Part shown: positions 7,947 to 17,128 of the stretch, in pieces | How the letters are laid out: every line of letters starts with the position of its first letter | Numbering within the stretch: position 1 is the stretch's first letter | Assembly: GCF_000023945.1 (NCBI RefSeq) | Contig: NC_013158.1 | Span: forward strand, 1,922,001-1,986,000 | Direction of reading: 5' to 3' | From: Halorhabdus utahensis DSM 12940 | GTDB taxonomy: Archaea; Halobacteriota; Halobacteria; Halobacteriales; Haloarculaceae | Length of the DNA stretch: 64,000 bases | The notes under the pieces: generated by a model | Told to the model about the DNA's origin: nothing | The model's database searches: none | Seen by the model: the letters and a program-made list of their open reading frames with translations, nothing else | Translations under genes and position numbers: made by a program

Positions 7947-9542
7947 CTATACGCCGTCGAAAGCTTCCTCAACGATTGACTTTAGGTCGGAGAATTCATC
8001 ATCTACCCCTATTTCGTACATTACTTGTGCAATGTCACGGGCATTTTGGACTTTCCCGTCATCGTAGTTGTAGTCCTCCAGAATATCCTCTGCCTCGTCG
8101 TAATGTCCTATATTGATGGATTCTGAAACCTCTAACACATCTTCAATCGCATCCGCGTGGAAGTAGTTCTCTATCTCCCTCCTTTCCAGAACCCATCGAT
8201 CCAAGTCAATTCGGTCTGCTTCATCTACCAACAAGGCTGATTGGTCGCCCAATTCACCACCCTCAGACGTTCGATCACTATCAATGAGAATACCGGAATT
8301 TCGGTTAATATGTTTCATGTTTTCTAGTTGATGTCGAAGATTGCCTCCGCCTGCTGGCTGAACTGTAACATTGATACCATCCCAATCATCAAATTCGTGT
8401 TGACAGATAACCTCAATAACCGCAGCATCAGAGGCTCCCTCTGTGTACAGAACGTAGTCACTCTGGAGGATGTCGCTGTTTTTAGCGCCGATTGCCTCTA
8501 TGGCTTCGAATCCATCATCTTTCACGTGCTTGAACTCTGCTTCCCCATCATCGTTCGACGCAACGATGAGACTACCATTCTCGTGAGTATCAATCAGAGA
8601 TTGTGAGTGAGTCGTGATGATGACCTGATTTCCTTGTGACGCGATTTCTCGGAGTGCTTGATCCATTTCTCTGACCGCACTCGGATGGAGCGAATTTTCA
8701 GGTTCTTCGTAAAGCACGTAGTAGCCGTCATCAAGTTCTGAATCAGCATACGACTTCATCATCGATAGAATAAACTGATTCCCCACACCGGAGCCTCGCT
8801 CAGAGAGTGGCATCCACTCATCTACGTTGTCGTCTCGAACCTCGATTTTCGGTGAGACAGCTTTAGAAAGGTCAATATCTCCGAGTTCTATTTGAACATC
8901 ATTTATGTGTGAGTGTTGATCGGAGAGTACCTCATTCAGTGAGGCTTTGATTTCCTCTAGTTCATCCTCAAGTTCGGAACGAATCTTTTGTTTCTGTTCG
9001 TTGAGATTGTCACTGCTAAACACGGGGGACATCACTCTGGTCAGCCATGACCCTTGAGTTAGGGATGTTTCGCTTTCGTGGTCGCGTTCGGCAAGGACAG
9101 TCACCGTCTCAGATAACTGTTCTTTGATATACTCACGGGAATCTGATTTGCTGAGTTCCTCTTCGTCGATCTGTATAGCGCCCGATTCAATCTCCTCGCC
9201 ATTGATATACAACCCGTCCGGCGTCCGTCCACTGGAAGACGTATAGCGGGCCGTTATCGAAAGATTATCACCGTCGAGATAGTCGTCTGTCAACATTTCC
9301 TTCAGAGTGTCGGAGATCTCTTCGAATTCGCAACAAAGTATAATCGTATTGCTCTCATCGAGCATATGGAAGTCTGATTTGTCCGGCGTGTCGAACTTCA
9401 GAAGAAGGTCTATGGCCTCCAACACCGATGACTTCCCGACATCGTTCTTCCCGATTATGATGTTGTACTCTCCAAATTCGAGGGTCTGCTCTTTGATTGC
9501 TTTGTAGTTCCGAACGGAAAAAGACGAAATTCTCATCGACAT
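7947..9542 (-). CDS. OLD-family ATPase-TOPRIM endonuclease
   Basis: 531 residues. The N-terminal SMC/ABC-like ATPase starts with ISSFSVRNYKAIKEQTLEF and Walker A GKNDVGKSS (about 31-39). Walker B is EEPENSLHPSAVREMD, followed by IITTHSQSLID (about 260-310). The C-terminal TOPRIM domain has YTEGASDAAVIEVI (about 367-380) and GILIDSDRTSEGG (about 416-428), giving the Glu and Asp-x-Asp metal ligands. OLD nucleases cut DNA and several act in phage defence. It is antisense between the ghosts and pglX. No UvrD-type partner directly adjoins it, so it is more like a stand-alone OLD than a Gabija pair. Lower GC and codon use point to separate acquisition. Confidence 0.85.
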   Translation of the reverse strand: MSMRISSFSVRNYKAIKEQTLEFGEYNIIIGKNDVGKSSVLEAIDLLLKFDTPDKSDFHMLDESNTIILCCEFEEISDTLKEMLTDDYLDGDNLSITARYTSSSGRTPDGLYINGEEIESGAIQIDEEELSKSDSREYIKEQLSETVTVLAERDHESETSLTQGSWLTRVMSPVFSSDNLNEQKQKIRSELEDELEEIKASLNEVLSDQHSHINDVQIELGDIDLSKAVSPKIEVRDDNVDEWMPLSERGSGVGNQFILSMMKSYADSELDDGYYVLYEEPENSLHPSAVREMDQALREIASQGNQVIITTHSQSLIDTHENGSLIVASNDDGEAEFKHVKDDGFEAIEAIGAKNSDILQSDYVLYTEGASDAAVIEVICQHEFDDWDGINVTVQPAGGGNLRHQLENMKHINRNSGILIDSDRTSEGGELGDQSALLVDEADRIDLDRWVLERREIENYFHADAIEDVLEVSESINIGHYDEAEDILEDYNYDDGKVQNARDIAQVMYEIGVDDEFSDLKSIVEEAFDGV

Positions 9543-9650
9543 ACTTGCGCCGAGTGGTGTCAGGGATGTAAATCTATGTGAGAGGTCTAGTTAGTTGTCA
9601 GCCTGCTTCTCCCTCCCGCATCACAGCGAAAGTCGTGTGGCATCTATTCG

Positions 9651-12600
9651 ATGGACAACATTCAAGACACTTCCGCGGGTCTGAACCAAACATCGGCTGA
9701 CTCTCATATGGAAGGGGATTCTACGACTCCACGAAAGGCCCAACTCGACAAGGAGGAACGCGAACATCTCGAAGATGTCGTCACCGAGATGCGCGAACGC
9801 GTTGAGGCGAACGTTCGCTACCAGCTCGAAGAGTACGATCTTGAAGAGCGTCCCAACAAAGATACGTCCCTGAGCGACGAGGAAGAAGGTCTCGTTGAGG
9901 CCATCAAACTCGAAGCCGTCGACGGAAACGACTGGGATGACGGCTACGAGCAGTATATCACGGGCGTCGGTTATACCATCGTCAATCGACTCGCTGCCCT
10001 TCGCTGTATGGAGGTTCGTGACTTCATCGACGACGAGGTGACGCGATTCCGTGAGGATGGACTCACGCCGGCGGCCGACCGATTAGTCACCGAGGAGTTC
10101 ATGCTCGAAGAGGAGGCCGTCCTCGAAGCCTATCGAAATGCATGCGACGATCTCGCCGAGGAAATCGAAATTCTCTTCGACCGCTCTACTGCCTATAGTC
10201 TGATTGACCCCGATGATGACACTTTTGAAGATCTCTGTGTGATGCTTGACGAGGTTCCCAACGAAGTATGGCGGGCCGATGATGTTCTTGGATGGATTTA
10301 TGAATACTACAACGTCAAACTCCTTGATGATCTTCGACGAAAGGGAGAACGTCAAGGTCTAGAGCCGGAAGATGTTCCACCCGCTAACCAGTTTTACACC
10401 CCACATTGGGTTGTTAGAATGCTCACTGACAATTCACTGGGCAAACTATATTTAGAAGATACAGGGGAACTGCAGAATGTCGTTGATTCTCAGGAATCAA
10501 TCACTCCTCAAGAGCGCAAAAACCGTCCCCTGTCACCTGAGAAATCAGCAGAGTTAGCTGATTTTTGCACCTATATTGTACCGTCTGAAGAAGGAGGTAA
10601 ACCCCCTGAATTTGGCGAGCCTGCAGACATTCGCGTAATAGATCCAGCTTGCGGTAGTGGCCACTTTTTGTTATATGCCTTTGATATTCTGGAACGTATT
10701 TGGAGGAAGGAAACGAAAGTCGATCATAAAGATATACCTCGTAAGATTTTGAAACATAATCTCTATGGCGTTGACCTTGATATGCGAGCCTGCCAACTCG
10801 CTGCCTTCAATCTCTATCTGAAAGGGAGGACACGTACTGAAGCAGAAGGTGGCAGTGACTTTGAAATGCCCAAAGTGAGTATTGTTTGTGCAGATGCGAA
10901 GATCGCCGACATAGAGGGGATCGAAGATGTATTTGATGAGGTTATTTCCAATAGTTCGAGTATCAAATCAGCTCTAAGTGAAGACGATGTCGAAGAAGCC
11001 TTAAATAATATTGTAAGATCTTTTGAAGACATTCACGGCCTTGGTAGCCTCCTCGATGTTCGAGGAACCCTTGGAGAAATGTTTAGTGACGATAGTGAGG
11101 GGCTTCAATTAACTTTCGAGGATGATTTTACAGCTGATTATACTTTAAGCGGTTTTCTACATACACTACAGGAAGCTATTGCAGAACATGATAACAACGA
11201 ATCGTTCCTTGCACAGGATTTGAGAAGCTTCATTCGGTTAATCGATATACTCGCTCAGGAATATGATGTTGCTCTGATGAATCCCCCCTATGGGTCGCGA
11301 AAACGGATGCCCGATGAAGTAACTGAATATGTTGAAGAACATTACAGGTACAACCCCGAATATTATATAAATTTCTTCGAAGTCTGTGATAACATAACAA
11401 AAGAAAACGGCCGTATCGGTATGCTTATCCCCCGGTCGTTTATGTTCAAAAAATGGTTTAAACAATTCCGAGAAGACTTTGTTGGTGGAGAGGGGGTTTT
11501 TGATTTCCTTGCTGAATTTGGGTTAGGAATTCTTGATAATGCTACTGTCCGTACAGCTGCTACTGTTGTTAGGTCAGGAGTTGAAGGGGATGATACTGGA
11601 TCATTTATTCGGCTGTATGATGTTGAAAGCGAAAGCAAAGAAGAAGCTTTCTTGGATACAATCTCAAAGTCAGATGATATCAAAAGAAAAAGGTTATATA
11701 ATGTTCAGCTATCTGAATTTTCGATCGTGCCCGAAACTCCCCTGAGTTATTCTATACCTTCGGAAATCCGGTATCTACACGACACTGATTTGAAAATAGA
11801 TGCTGAGGTAGCAGAGATCGATGGAAACAGTATCTCTACGATTGCAACAGGCCTCCAGACGGGTAACAACGACCGGTTCCTACGAAAACACTGGGAATCA
11901 ATCTCTGACGATTTCCGCCCATATGCGAAGGGAGGTGCAGACGCTTGGATTATTCCACCAGCCATCCATACGGTGAACTTCAATGGAGGAGGAAGGGAGA
12001 TCCGCGCTGCTGGACGTGCCCGATTCCAGAATAGTCAGTTCTATGGCAAAGAAGGGCTAAGCTGGACATACATTAAGGATACAGGGAGGAGATTTGGCTA
12101 TCTGCCAGAAGGTTATGTATTCGATGTTGCCGGATCAATGGTATTCCCCGAGGAGGATTACTCTCCTTGGAGGTTGATGTCTGTTCTAAATAGTGACCTA
12201 TATCACTGTCTCTTCCTTTCATTGACTCCAGAAAGACAGTGGAACCAAGGTGATGTTGGCCGAATTCCTTGGATCAGCGACCTAGATGATGAAGAGGAGC
12301 TAATAGATATTTCCAAGGAGCAGTATCAGCTAATGATTTCCCAGCGAGTATATGATCCTACTAGTCCTTTCTATATCGGCCCGGCCCTATTACCAGATCA
12401 ATCAAATGTCGAATTCTTCTATAACCATCCTGTTTTAGATAAAATCGAAGAAATTTCAAAGACCGATTTTAGTGGGTCGAATCCGGCAGTATCGGTTACT
12501 GAAGCAGTTCAAAAAGCGCAACAACGGAAAAGTCGAAAGAGTAGTCAGCTTGAACAACTTGCTACCCAAGTAGACGAAATAATCTATGATGAGCTGGAGA

Positions 12601-13943
12601 TACAGGATAAGGTGAGGCAGAAAATCATCTCTGAAATAGCTCTTCGCACAGGAGAGGATCCAGAAAATCGTGAAATCTCTTCAGCTCTGGTGGAATCCGT
12701 TGGAGATACTCAACATCAAATAAAGCTTCTACTTCATCATTTTGCAGTTGAATCTATCCAACAGAAAAGCGATGGGATTGTGCCAATTTCTTCTGAAAGA
12801 GGTCATCCGAATATCTTTGATGCAGTTAAAGAAAGAATCGAAAACGCATATGAAGGACACGCTGAAGATCGATTAGCGGAAATTGACGACTTACTTGGGA
12901 GCAGATCAGCAGACGAGGAGGCATATCCGAACATTCGCCACTGGGTCAGTAATGACCTATTTGAGTTCCATACCGACACGATGGAAAATACACCGATCAT
13001 CTGGAAAATGACCACTTCTGGTCTGACGTCAGATAGAGAAGAAGATGGATTCGCCTGCTTTATTGATTATAAGCAACTTGATGCAGCCCTATTTGATCGT
13101 CTAAGCAATCAGTATCTTGAACCACGAAAAGCAGAACTCAGGGAACAACGTTCTGCTGCAAATCAACGTCAAAATAATGAATCACTTTCCAGTACTGAGC
13201 GAGCAGAAGCTACTGAAGAGTTCGAGTTTTGTACGAATGCTCTTGAGCAGATAGCAGTATTTGAAGAAGTGATTCAAGAACTTGCGATGGCCAATACTCG
13301 AGACTGGGATCAAAGCAAACAAAATATAGCCTCTAATTTAGAGTCTAAAGTAAAGGATTTCCGTGAAAAGACCGAAAAGCGTCTCCGTCTTCTTGAAAAG
13401 TTGGCCCAGAAAGATGACGTAAGCCTAGCTGATATATTTACGAAAACATTCTATCCTACTGCACAGCAGGAGAGAGAAGAGTGGACAGGATCACTAAAGG
13501 AACTCGAAGAAGCCTGTAGGGCCTACAGCAGGGACGCGTCAGAGCCTGTTGAAGCACACTATTATGATTATCTCTCATATTTTGATGAGGTAATTGGGTC
13601 AACCCACTTTGCAAGCAACGGTATTTTATTTATGACATATTACTTCGAAGATGGCACTAAATATCTGGAAGATGGGACACCGAAAGAGGATTTATCCGAA
13701 GAAGGCCAGATCCTTGCGGAACTAGCAGTTGGCCTTGAAGACTATATCAATCTTGCAGAAGAAATTAATGAGGATTGCGAACGGCTTACGAAGTCAATCC
13801 CTTCGAATTGGGAAGATCGAGCATTATCTGAGATCTTGACACAGGGTTATCAACCCAAATATAAGCATGGTGTAGAAATAAATATAATACCTCTGTCAGA
13901 CAAAAATATTGTACCGGATATTGTTGAGGACAAGGTGATTTGA
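9651..13943 (+). CDS. pglX: PglX, BREX adenine-specific DNA methyltransferase
   Basis: 1430 residues. The N-terminal ~320 are helical. Methyltransferase motif I is DPACGSGHFLLYAFDILERI (about 332-351) and motif IV is NPPY (about 543-546), giving an N6-adenine enzyme. A long C-terminal region should carry target recognition. In BREX, PglX methylates a non-palindromic site to mark self DNA and is needed for defence. The first ~550 bases are GC-rich with haloarchaeal codon use. From roughly 10.2 kb the gene becomes clearly AT-richer (many ATT, AAT, AAA), so it looks mosaic. The ATG at 9651 is supported by alignment with the ghost start at 7347. Confidence 0.93.
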   Translation: MDNIQDTSAGLNQTSADSHMEGDSTTPRKAQLDKEEREHLEDVVTEMRERVEANVRYQLEEYDLEERPNKDTSLSDEEEGLVEAIKLEAVDGNDWDDGYEQYITGVGYTIVNRLAALRCMEVRDFIDDEVTRFREDGLTPAADRLVTEEFMLEEEAVLEAYRNACDDLAEEIEILFDRSTAYSLIDPDDDTFEDLCVMLDEVPNEVWRADDVLGWIYEYYNVKLLDDLRRKGERQGLEPEDVPPANQFYTPHWVVRMLTDNSLGKLYLEDTGELQNVVDSQESITPQERKNRPLSPEKSAELADFCTYIVPSEEGGKPPEFGEPADIRVIDPACGSGHFLLYAFDILERIWRKETKVDHKDIPRKILKHNLYGVDLDMRACQLAAFNLYLKGRTRTEAEGGSDFEMPKVSIVCADAKIADIEGIEDVFDEVISNSSSIKSALSEDDVEEALNNIVRSFEDIHGLGSLLDVRGTLGEMFSDDSEGLQLTFEDDFTADYTLSGFLHTLQEAIAEHDNNESFLAQDLRSFIRLIDILAQEYDVALMNPPYGSRKRMPDEVTEYVEEHYRYNPEYYINFFEVCDNITKENGRIGMLIPRSFMFKKWFKQFREDFVGGEGVFDFLAEFGLGILDNATVRTAATVVRSGVEGDDTGSFIRLYDVESESKEEAFLDTISKSDDIKRKRLYNVQLSEFSIVPETPLSYSIPSEIRYLHDTDLKIDAEVAEIDGNSISTIATGLQTGNNDRFLRKHWESISDDFRPYAKGGADAWIIPPAIHTVNFNGGGREIRAAGRARFQNSQFYGKEGLSWTYIKDTGRRFGYLPEGYVFDVAGSMVFPEEDYSPWRLMSVLNSDLYHCLFLSLTPERQWNQGDVGRIPWISDLDDEEELIDISKEQYQLMISQRVYDPTSPFYIGPALLPDQSNVEFFYNHPVLDKIEEISKTDFSGSNPAVSVTEAVQKAQQRKSRKSSQLEQLATQVDEIIYDELEIQDKVRQKIISEIALRTGEDPENREISSALVESVGDTQHQIKLLLHHFAVESIQQKSDGIVPISSERGHPNIFDAVKERIENAYEGHAEDRLAEIDDLLGSRSADEEAYPNIRHWVSNDLFEFHTDTMENTPIIWKMTTSGLTSDREEDGFACFIDYKQLDAALFDRLSNQYLEPRKAELREQRSAANQRQNNESLSSTERAEATEEFEFCTNALEQIAVFEEVIQELAMANTRDWDQSKQNIASNLESKVKDFREKTEKRLRLLEKLAQKDDVSLADIFTKTFYPTAQQEREEWTGSLKELEEACRAYSRDASEPVEAHYYDYLSYFDEVIGSTHFASNGILFMTYYFEDGTKYLEDGTPKEDLSEEGQILAELAVGLEDYINLAEEINEDCERLTKSIPSNWEDRALSEILTQGYQPKYKHGVEINIIPLSDKNIVPDIVEDKVI

Positions 13944-14045
13944 GATGACTATAATCGGGTATCAAAATATCTATCACAATCCTGAACTTATGGACTTACA
14001 AAAGATGCTATCCGACTTTTTCCCAACAGACGATCAAGGTATCCC

Positions 14046-14921
14046 ATGACCCAAGGAGAGATCTGTCAGCTTTTGTCAGAACTGAGTGGGAGCGCAACTC
14101 AGGAAAAAATAGCTGAGCTAGCCCAAGAAAAATATCCTGATCGCACACTCGCTGCTTATGTTGGGGAATTTCTACACATAATGAAAGAAAAGGGGCTAGT
14201 GGAGATCGTCAACGGGTATTGGAAGATTACTGATATGGATTCAGTACCGAAAATTGAACACCGAATCGACGAACTTGATGCCGTTATTAGTGAAGAGACT
14301 CTAAGAAATGACTGCGGGATTACTATTTCAAACCTTGTTGGTTCACTTCGATTAGAGAGGGAGCTAGATTTAGGGGCCCTCAATTCAGATCTGGAAAATA
14401 CAGACTATCATCCGGAGACATATCCAAGTATGATCTATCGTCCCGATATAGATAGCAGTATGAGCGTACTAACTCCTTCGAGTGGGCGATTAGCTATTGT
14501 GGGGGCTAAAAACAAAGAAGAGTTATTAAAAGGGGTCGATGATTTTCTCGGAAAATTAGCTATGCTTGGTATTGATGTCGATAAAAATACAAATGATTTA
14601 CTCGTTCAGAATATTGTCGGTGACTTTGATATAGGACGAGAAATAGATCTTTCAGCCCTGTCTATTGCACTTGGCCTTGAGAATATTGAGTATGAGCCTG
14701 AACAGTTTCCGGGAATCATATATCGAGGGGGTGGAAATTCCACGGTTCTTCTCTTTAACTCCGGGAAATGCGTTATCACTGGCTCAAAATCTTATTTGGA
14801 GCTTGTTCAGGCCAGAGATGATATAATTAGGATCCTCTCAAAACATGGCCTTGAAACGGATCTTGAAGAGTACAACGTAATCTCTTCGGAGGAGAATGGT
14901 TCCGATAGTAGTAAAGAATAA
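14046..14921 (+). CDS. Winged-helix domain fused to a divergent TATA-binding protein (TBP)
   Basis: 291 residues. Residues 1 to about 72 look like a winged helix (ICQLLSELSGSATQEKIAEL, then LHIMKEKGLVEIVNGYWKIT). Residues about 94-280 hold two TBP repeats. Repeat 1 has ISNLVGSLRLERELDLGAL, TYPSMIYR and SSGRLAIVGAK. Repeat 2 has VQNIVGDFDIGREIDLSAL, LENIEYEPEQFPGIIYR and LLFNSGKCVITGSK, close to standard haloarchaeal TBP. The paired Phe residues TBP inserts into DNA are kept in repeat 2 (QFPG, LLFNSG) but are Tyr and Pro in repeat 1 (TYPS, TPSSG). The gene ends 5 bases before pglZ and is AT-richer than it. The inferred role is promoter-specific control of the defence operon or of invading DNA. 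Confidence 0.88.
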   Translation: MTQGEICQLLSELSGSATQEKIAELAQEKYPDRTLAAYVGEFLHIMKEKGLVEIVNGYWKITDMDSVPKIEHRIDELDAVISEETLRNDCGITISNLVGSLRLERELDLGALNSDLENTDYHPETYPSMIYRPDIDSSMSVLTPSSGRLAIVGAKNKEELLKGVDDFLGKLAMLGIDVDKNTNDLLVQNIVGDFDIGREIDLSALSIALGLENIEYEPEQFPGIIYRGGGNSTVLLFNSGKCVITGSKSYLELVQARDDIIRILSKHGLETDLEEYNVISSEENGSDSSKE

Positions 14922-14926
14922 CATCG

Positions 14927-17119
14927 ATGCAAGCTACCCAAACTCTCCCTGACGCTGCAAAAGACACAATCCGCCGCAAATTCGACCGCGCAGAGTCGAA
15001 CGACCCGATCGTTCTCTGGTGGGACGACGGTAACTACCTCGAAGACATCCTCCAGCAGGCCTGTGCCGAACTCGGCGTCCCGCTGAAGACTGCCGAAAAA
15101 ACACCGCTGGAACTCCGTGCTGACCCAGTCGACGGTGAGCAGGTCTGGTACGTTCCACACGTCAAAGAGCCAGCCGACAGAGAAGGTGACTACGACTGGT
15201 TTCGGGACGTCCAGCACACGGGGAGCGAGGTGGAGATGAGCATCGAGGATCTCACCGTCCACGTCTTCGGGAGCGAACAGCTCCAAGCGTGGGAACTGAA
15301 GAACGCCACCCAATCCGACAACCCTCAGCAGCGCCGGGAGATCGCGCGAATCCTCCACGACCAACTCACCGGCGGCCAGCTCCCGACGCTCGAACAACTC
15401 CGTACCCAGATCGTCACCGGGGGCTATACCGATCCGGTGGCGTTCGTGCTGGAGAACGGCTGGGCAGATATCGACGACGATCCCCAGACCGTCGACCAGA
15501 TGAAGGACTTGCTGACCAGCGAGGGCGTCGACGCGGTCGCCGACGAGAGCGAGCCTACGACCATCGAAACCCAGACGCGTCGGTGGGCGGTCGCGGAGTG
15601 GTTGATTCACGCTGGCGCCGACGCCGACCGCTTCCCCAGCAAGTTCCGGGCCGAAACCGCCGGCGCTCACGACCTGCCGGAACTCAAGTCACTGCTGAAC
15701 AACACGACCTCGCCCGATCTGATCGCCGACCGCTACCTCGGGGAGGCGGTGTGGCCCGACGTAGTCGATACCATCGACGATCCGTGGGAACTGTCGAGTT
15801 GTATCGTAGACGCTGCACTCGAACGCCGTCTCTGGGATGAGTGGCACGCGTCCTTCGACGTCGGTGACTACGAGGAGTGTCTCGATCGTGCCGAGGAACG
15901 GTACGAAGCCCTCCTCGGGAGCGAGGACATCCACGGGAACTACCGAGGCGCATACGGCCCGGATAGCCCGTGGACGCAAACGTGGGAGCAGGCCGCCGAG
16001 GTGGCCCGTCTCGCACATCAGCTCGACACGTGGGACGAGAACGTGAACGACGACGTCGTCTCCCTGTACGCGGACGAGGATGACGGTACGTGGCAGATCG
16101 ACAACGCCATCCTTAATCTCGTCGTCTCCGGCGAACCGGAGACTGACCTTCCCGGCAACCACCCGGCGACCAAAACGCTGGACGACCTCCGCACCCAGCT
16201 CCAGTCGGAGTACGTCGACTACCTCGAAGACCTCGGCGACCTCGTCACTGAGACCATCGAGGCTGGCGCTCCATTCGTCGACGAGGATCACGCCTACCAG
16301 TTCTTCACCAAGGAATCCGACGGCCTCGAGAGCGGGCAGACGGTCGCGCTGTTCGTCATCGACGCCCTTCGACTCGACCTTGCCCGTCGCCTCGCGGACG
16401 AACTCCGCGAGTACGTGGCGACCATCCCGGCCGACGCGCCCGAGTTCGCCGTCGAAGAGAGTGTCTGGCTCGGGACACTACCCTCGGAGACCGAGTTCGG
16501 GAAGGCCGCCCTCACGCCCGGTGAAGTCCAGATGTTCGACATCTCGCTCGTCGATGGCGACCTATTGCCGCTCCGCAACAACCGTGAAGTCAACACAAAC
16601 CGACGCAACTCGCTGCTGGATGGTGACGGCTGGACGGTCACGCGCGAGGAAGACGAGGGCTGGCAGTCGACGCGTGTGGCCTACTTCAAGAATGACCTCG
16701 ACAATATGGGTGAGAAGGAACTCAGCGATCTCGAAGAGATGCTTGCCCAGCGTGTCGACTCTCTCGCGGAATTCATTGGCACGAAGGTCGAACAGGGCGA
16801 GTGGGATCAGGCCTACGTCCTGACCGACCACGGGTTCGTCCTCCTGCCTCACGACGTAACCCCGGGGAAAATCTCACGACCGACGGAGTCGACAGACTCC
16901 GGTCGTCGGTGGGTTGCCGGCGAGAACGTCGACGAGGACTCGCCCGGTGTGCTGCTCGACGCCAGCACTCGGTTGGGATATCTCGACGCCAACGTCAGCG
17001 CCTTCGCGAGCCCGCTCAGGCGGTTCAGCAAGCAGGGTGTCGGCGACGCCCGCTTCTACCACGGCGGTCTCCTTCCACAGGAGTTCGTACTCGACTTCAT
17101 CAGCATCACGCAAGGGTGA
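14927..17119 (+). CDS. pglZ: PglZ, alkaline-phosphatase-fold BREX protein
   Basis: 730 residues. The start region (IVLWWDDGNYLEDILQQA) resembles PglZ N-termini. The C-terminal PglZ domain has ALFVIDALRLDLARRLADEL (about 474-493), with the Asp expected of the phosphatase fold, and YVLTDHGFVLLP (about 629-640) with the Asp-His pair. PglZ is the signature protein of BREX. It begins 5 bases after the winged-helix-TBP gene and ends 9 bases before the HEPN gene, so all three are probably co-transcribed. It is GC-rich, unlike both neighbours, which suggests the neighbours were added later or exchange independently. Confidence 0.93.
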   Translation: MQATQTLPDAAKDTIRRKFDRAESNDPIVLWWDDGNYLEDILQQACAELGVPLKTAEKTPLELRADPVDGEQVWYVPHVKEPADREGDYDWFRDVQHTGSEVEMSIEDLTVHVFGSEQLQAWELKNATQSDNPQQRREIARILHDQLTGGQLPTLEQLRTQIVTGGYTDPVAFVLENGWADIDDDPQTVDQMKDLLTSEGVDAVADESEPTTIETQTRRWAVAEWLIHAGADADRFPSKFRAETAGAHDLPELKSLLNNTTSPDLIADRYLGEAVWPDVVDTIDDPWELSSCIVDAALERRLWDEWHASFDVGDYEECLDRAEERYEALLGSEDIHGNYRGAYGPDSPWTQTWEQAAEVARLAHQLDTWDENVNDDVVSLYADEDDGTWQIDNAILNLVVSGEPETDLPGNHPATKTLDDLRTQLQSEYVDYLEDLGDLVTETIEAGAPFVDEDHAYQFFTKESDGLESGQTVALFVIDALRLDLARRLADELREYVATIPADAPEFAVEESVWLGTLPSETEFGKAALTPGEVQMFDISLVDGDLLPLRNNREVNTNRRNSLLDGDGWTVTREEDEGWQSTRVAYFKNDLDNMGEKELSDLEEMLAQRVDSLAEFIGTKVEQGEWDQAYVLTDHGFVLLPHDVTPGKISRPTESTDSGRRWVAGENVDEDSPGVLLDASTRLGYLDANVSAFASPLRRFSKQGVGDARFYHGGLLPQEFVLDFISITQG

Positions 17120-17128
17120 ATTCAGCTC

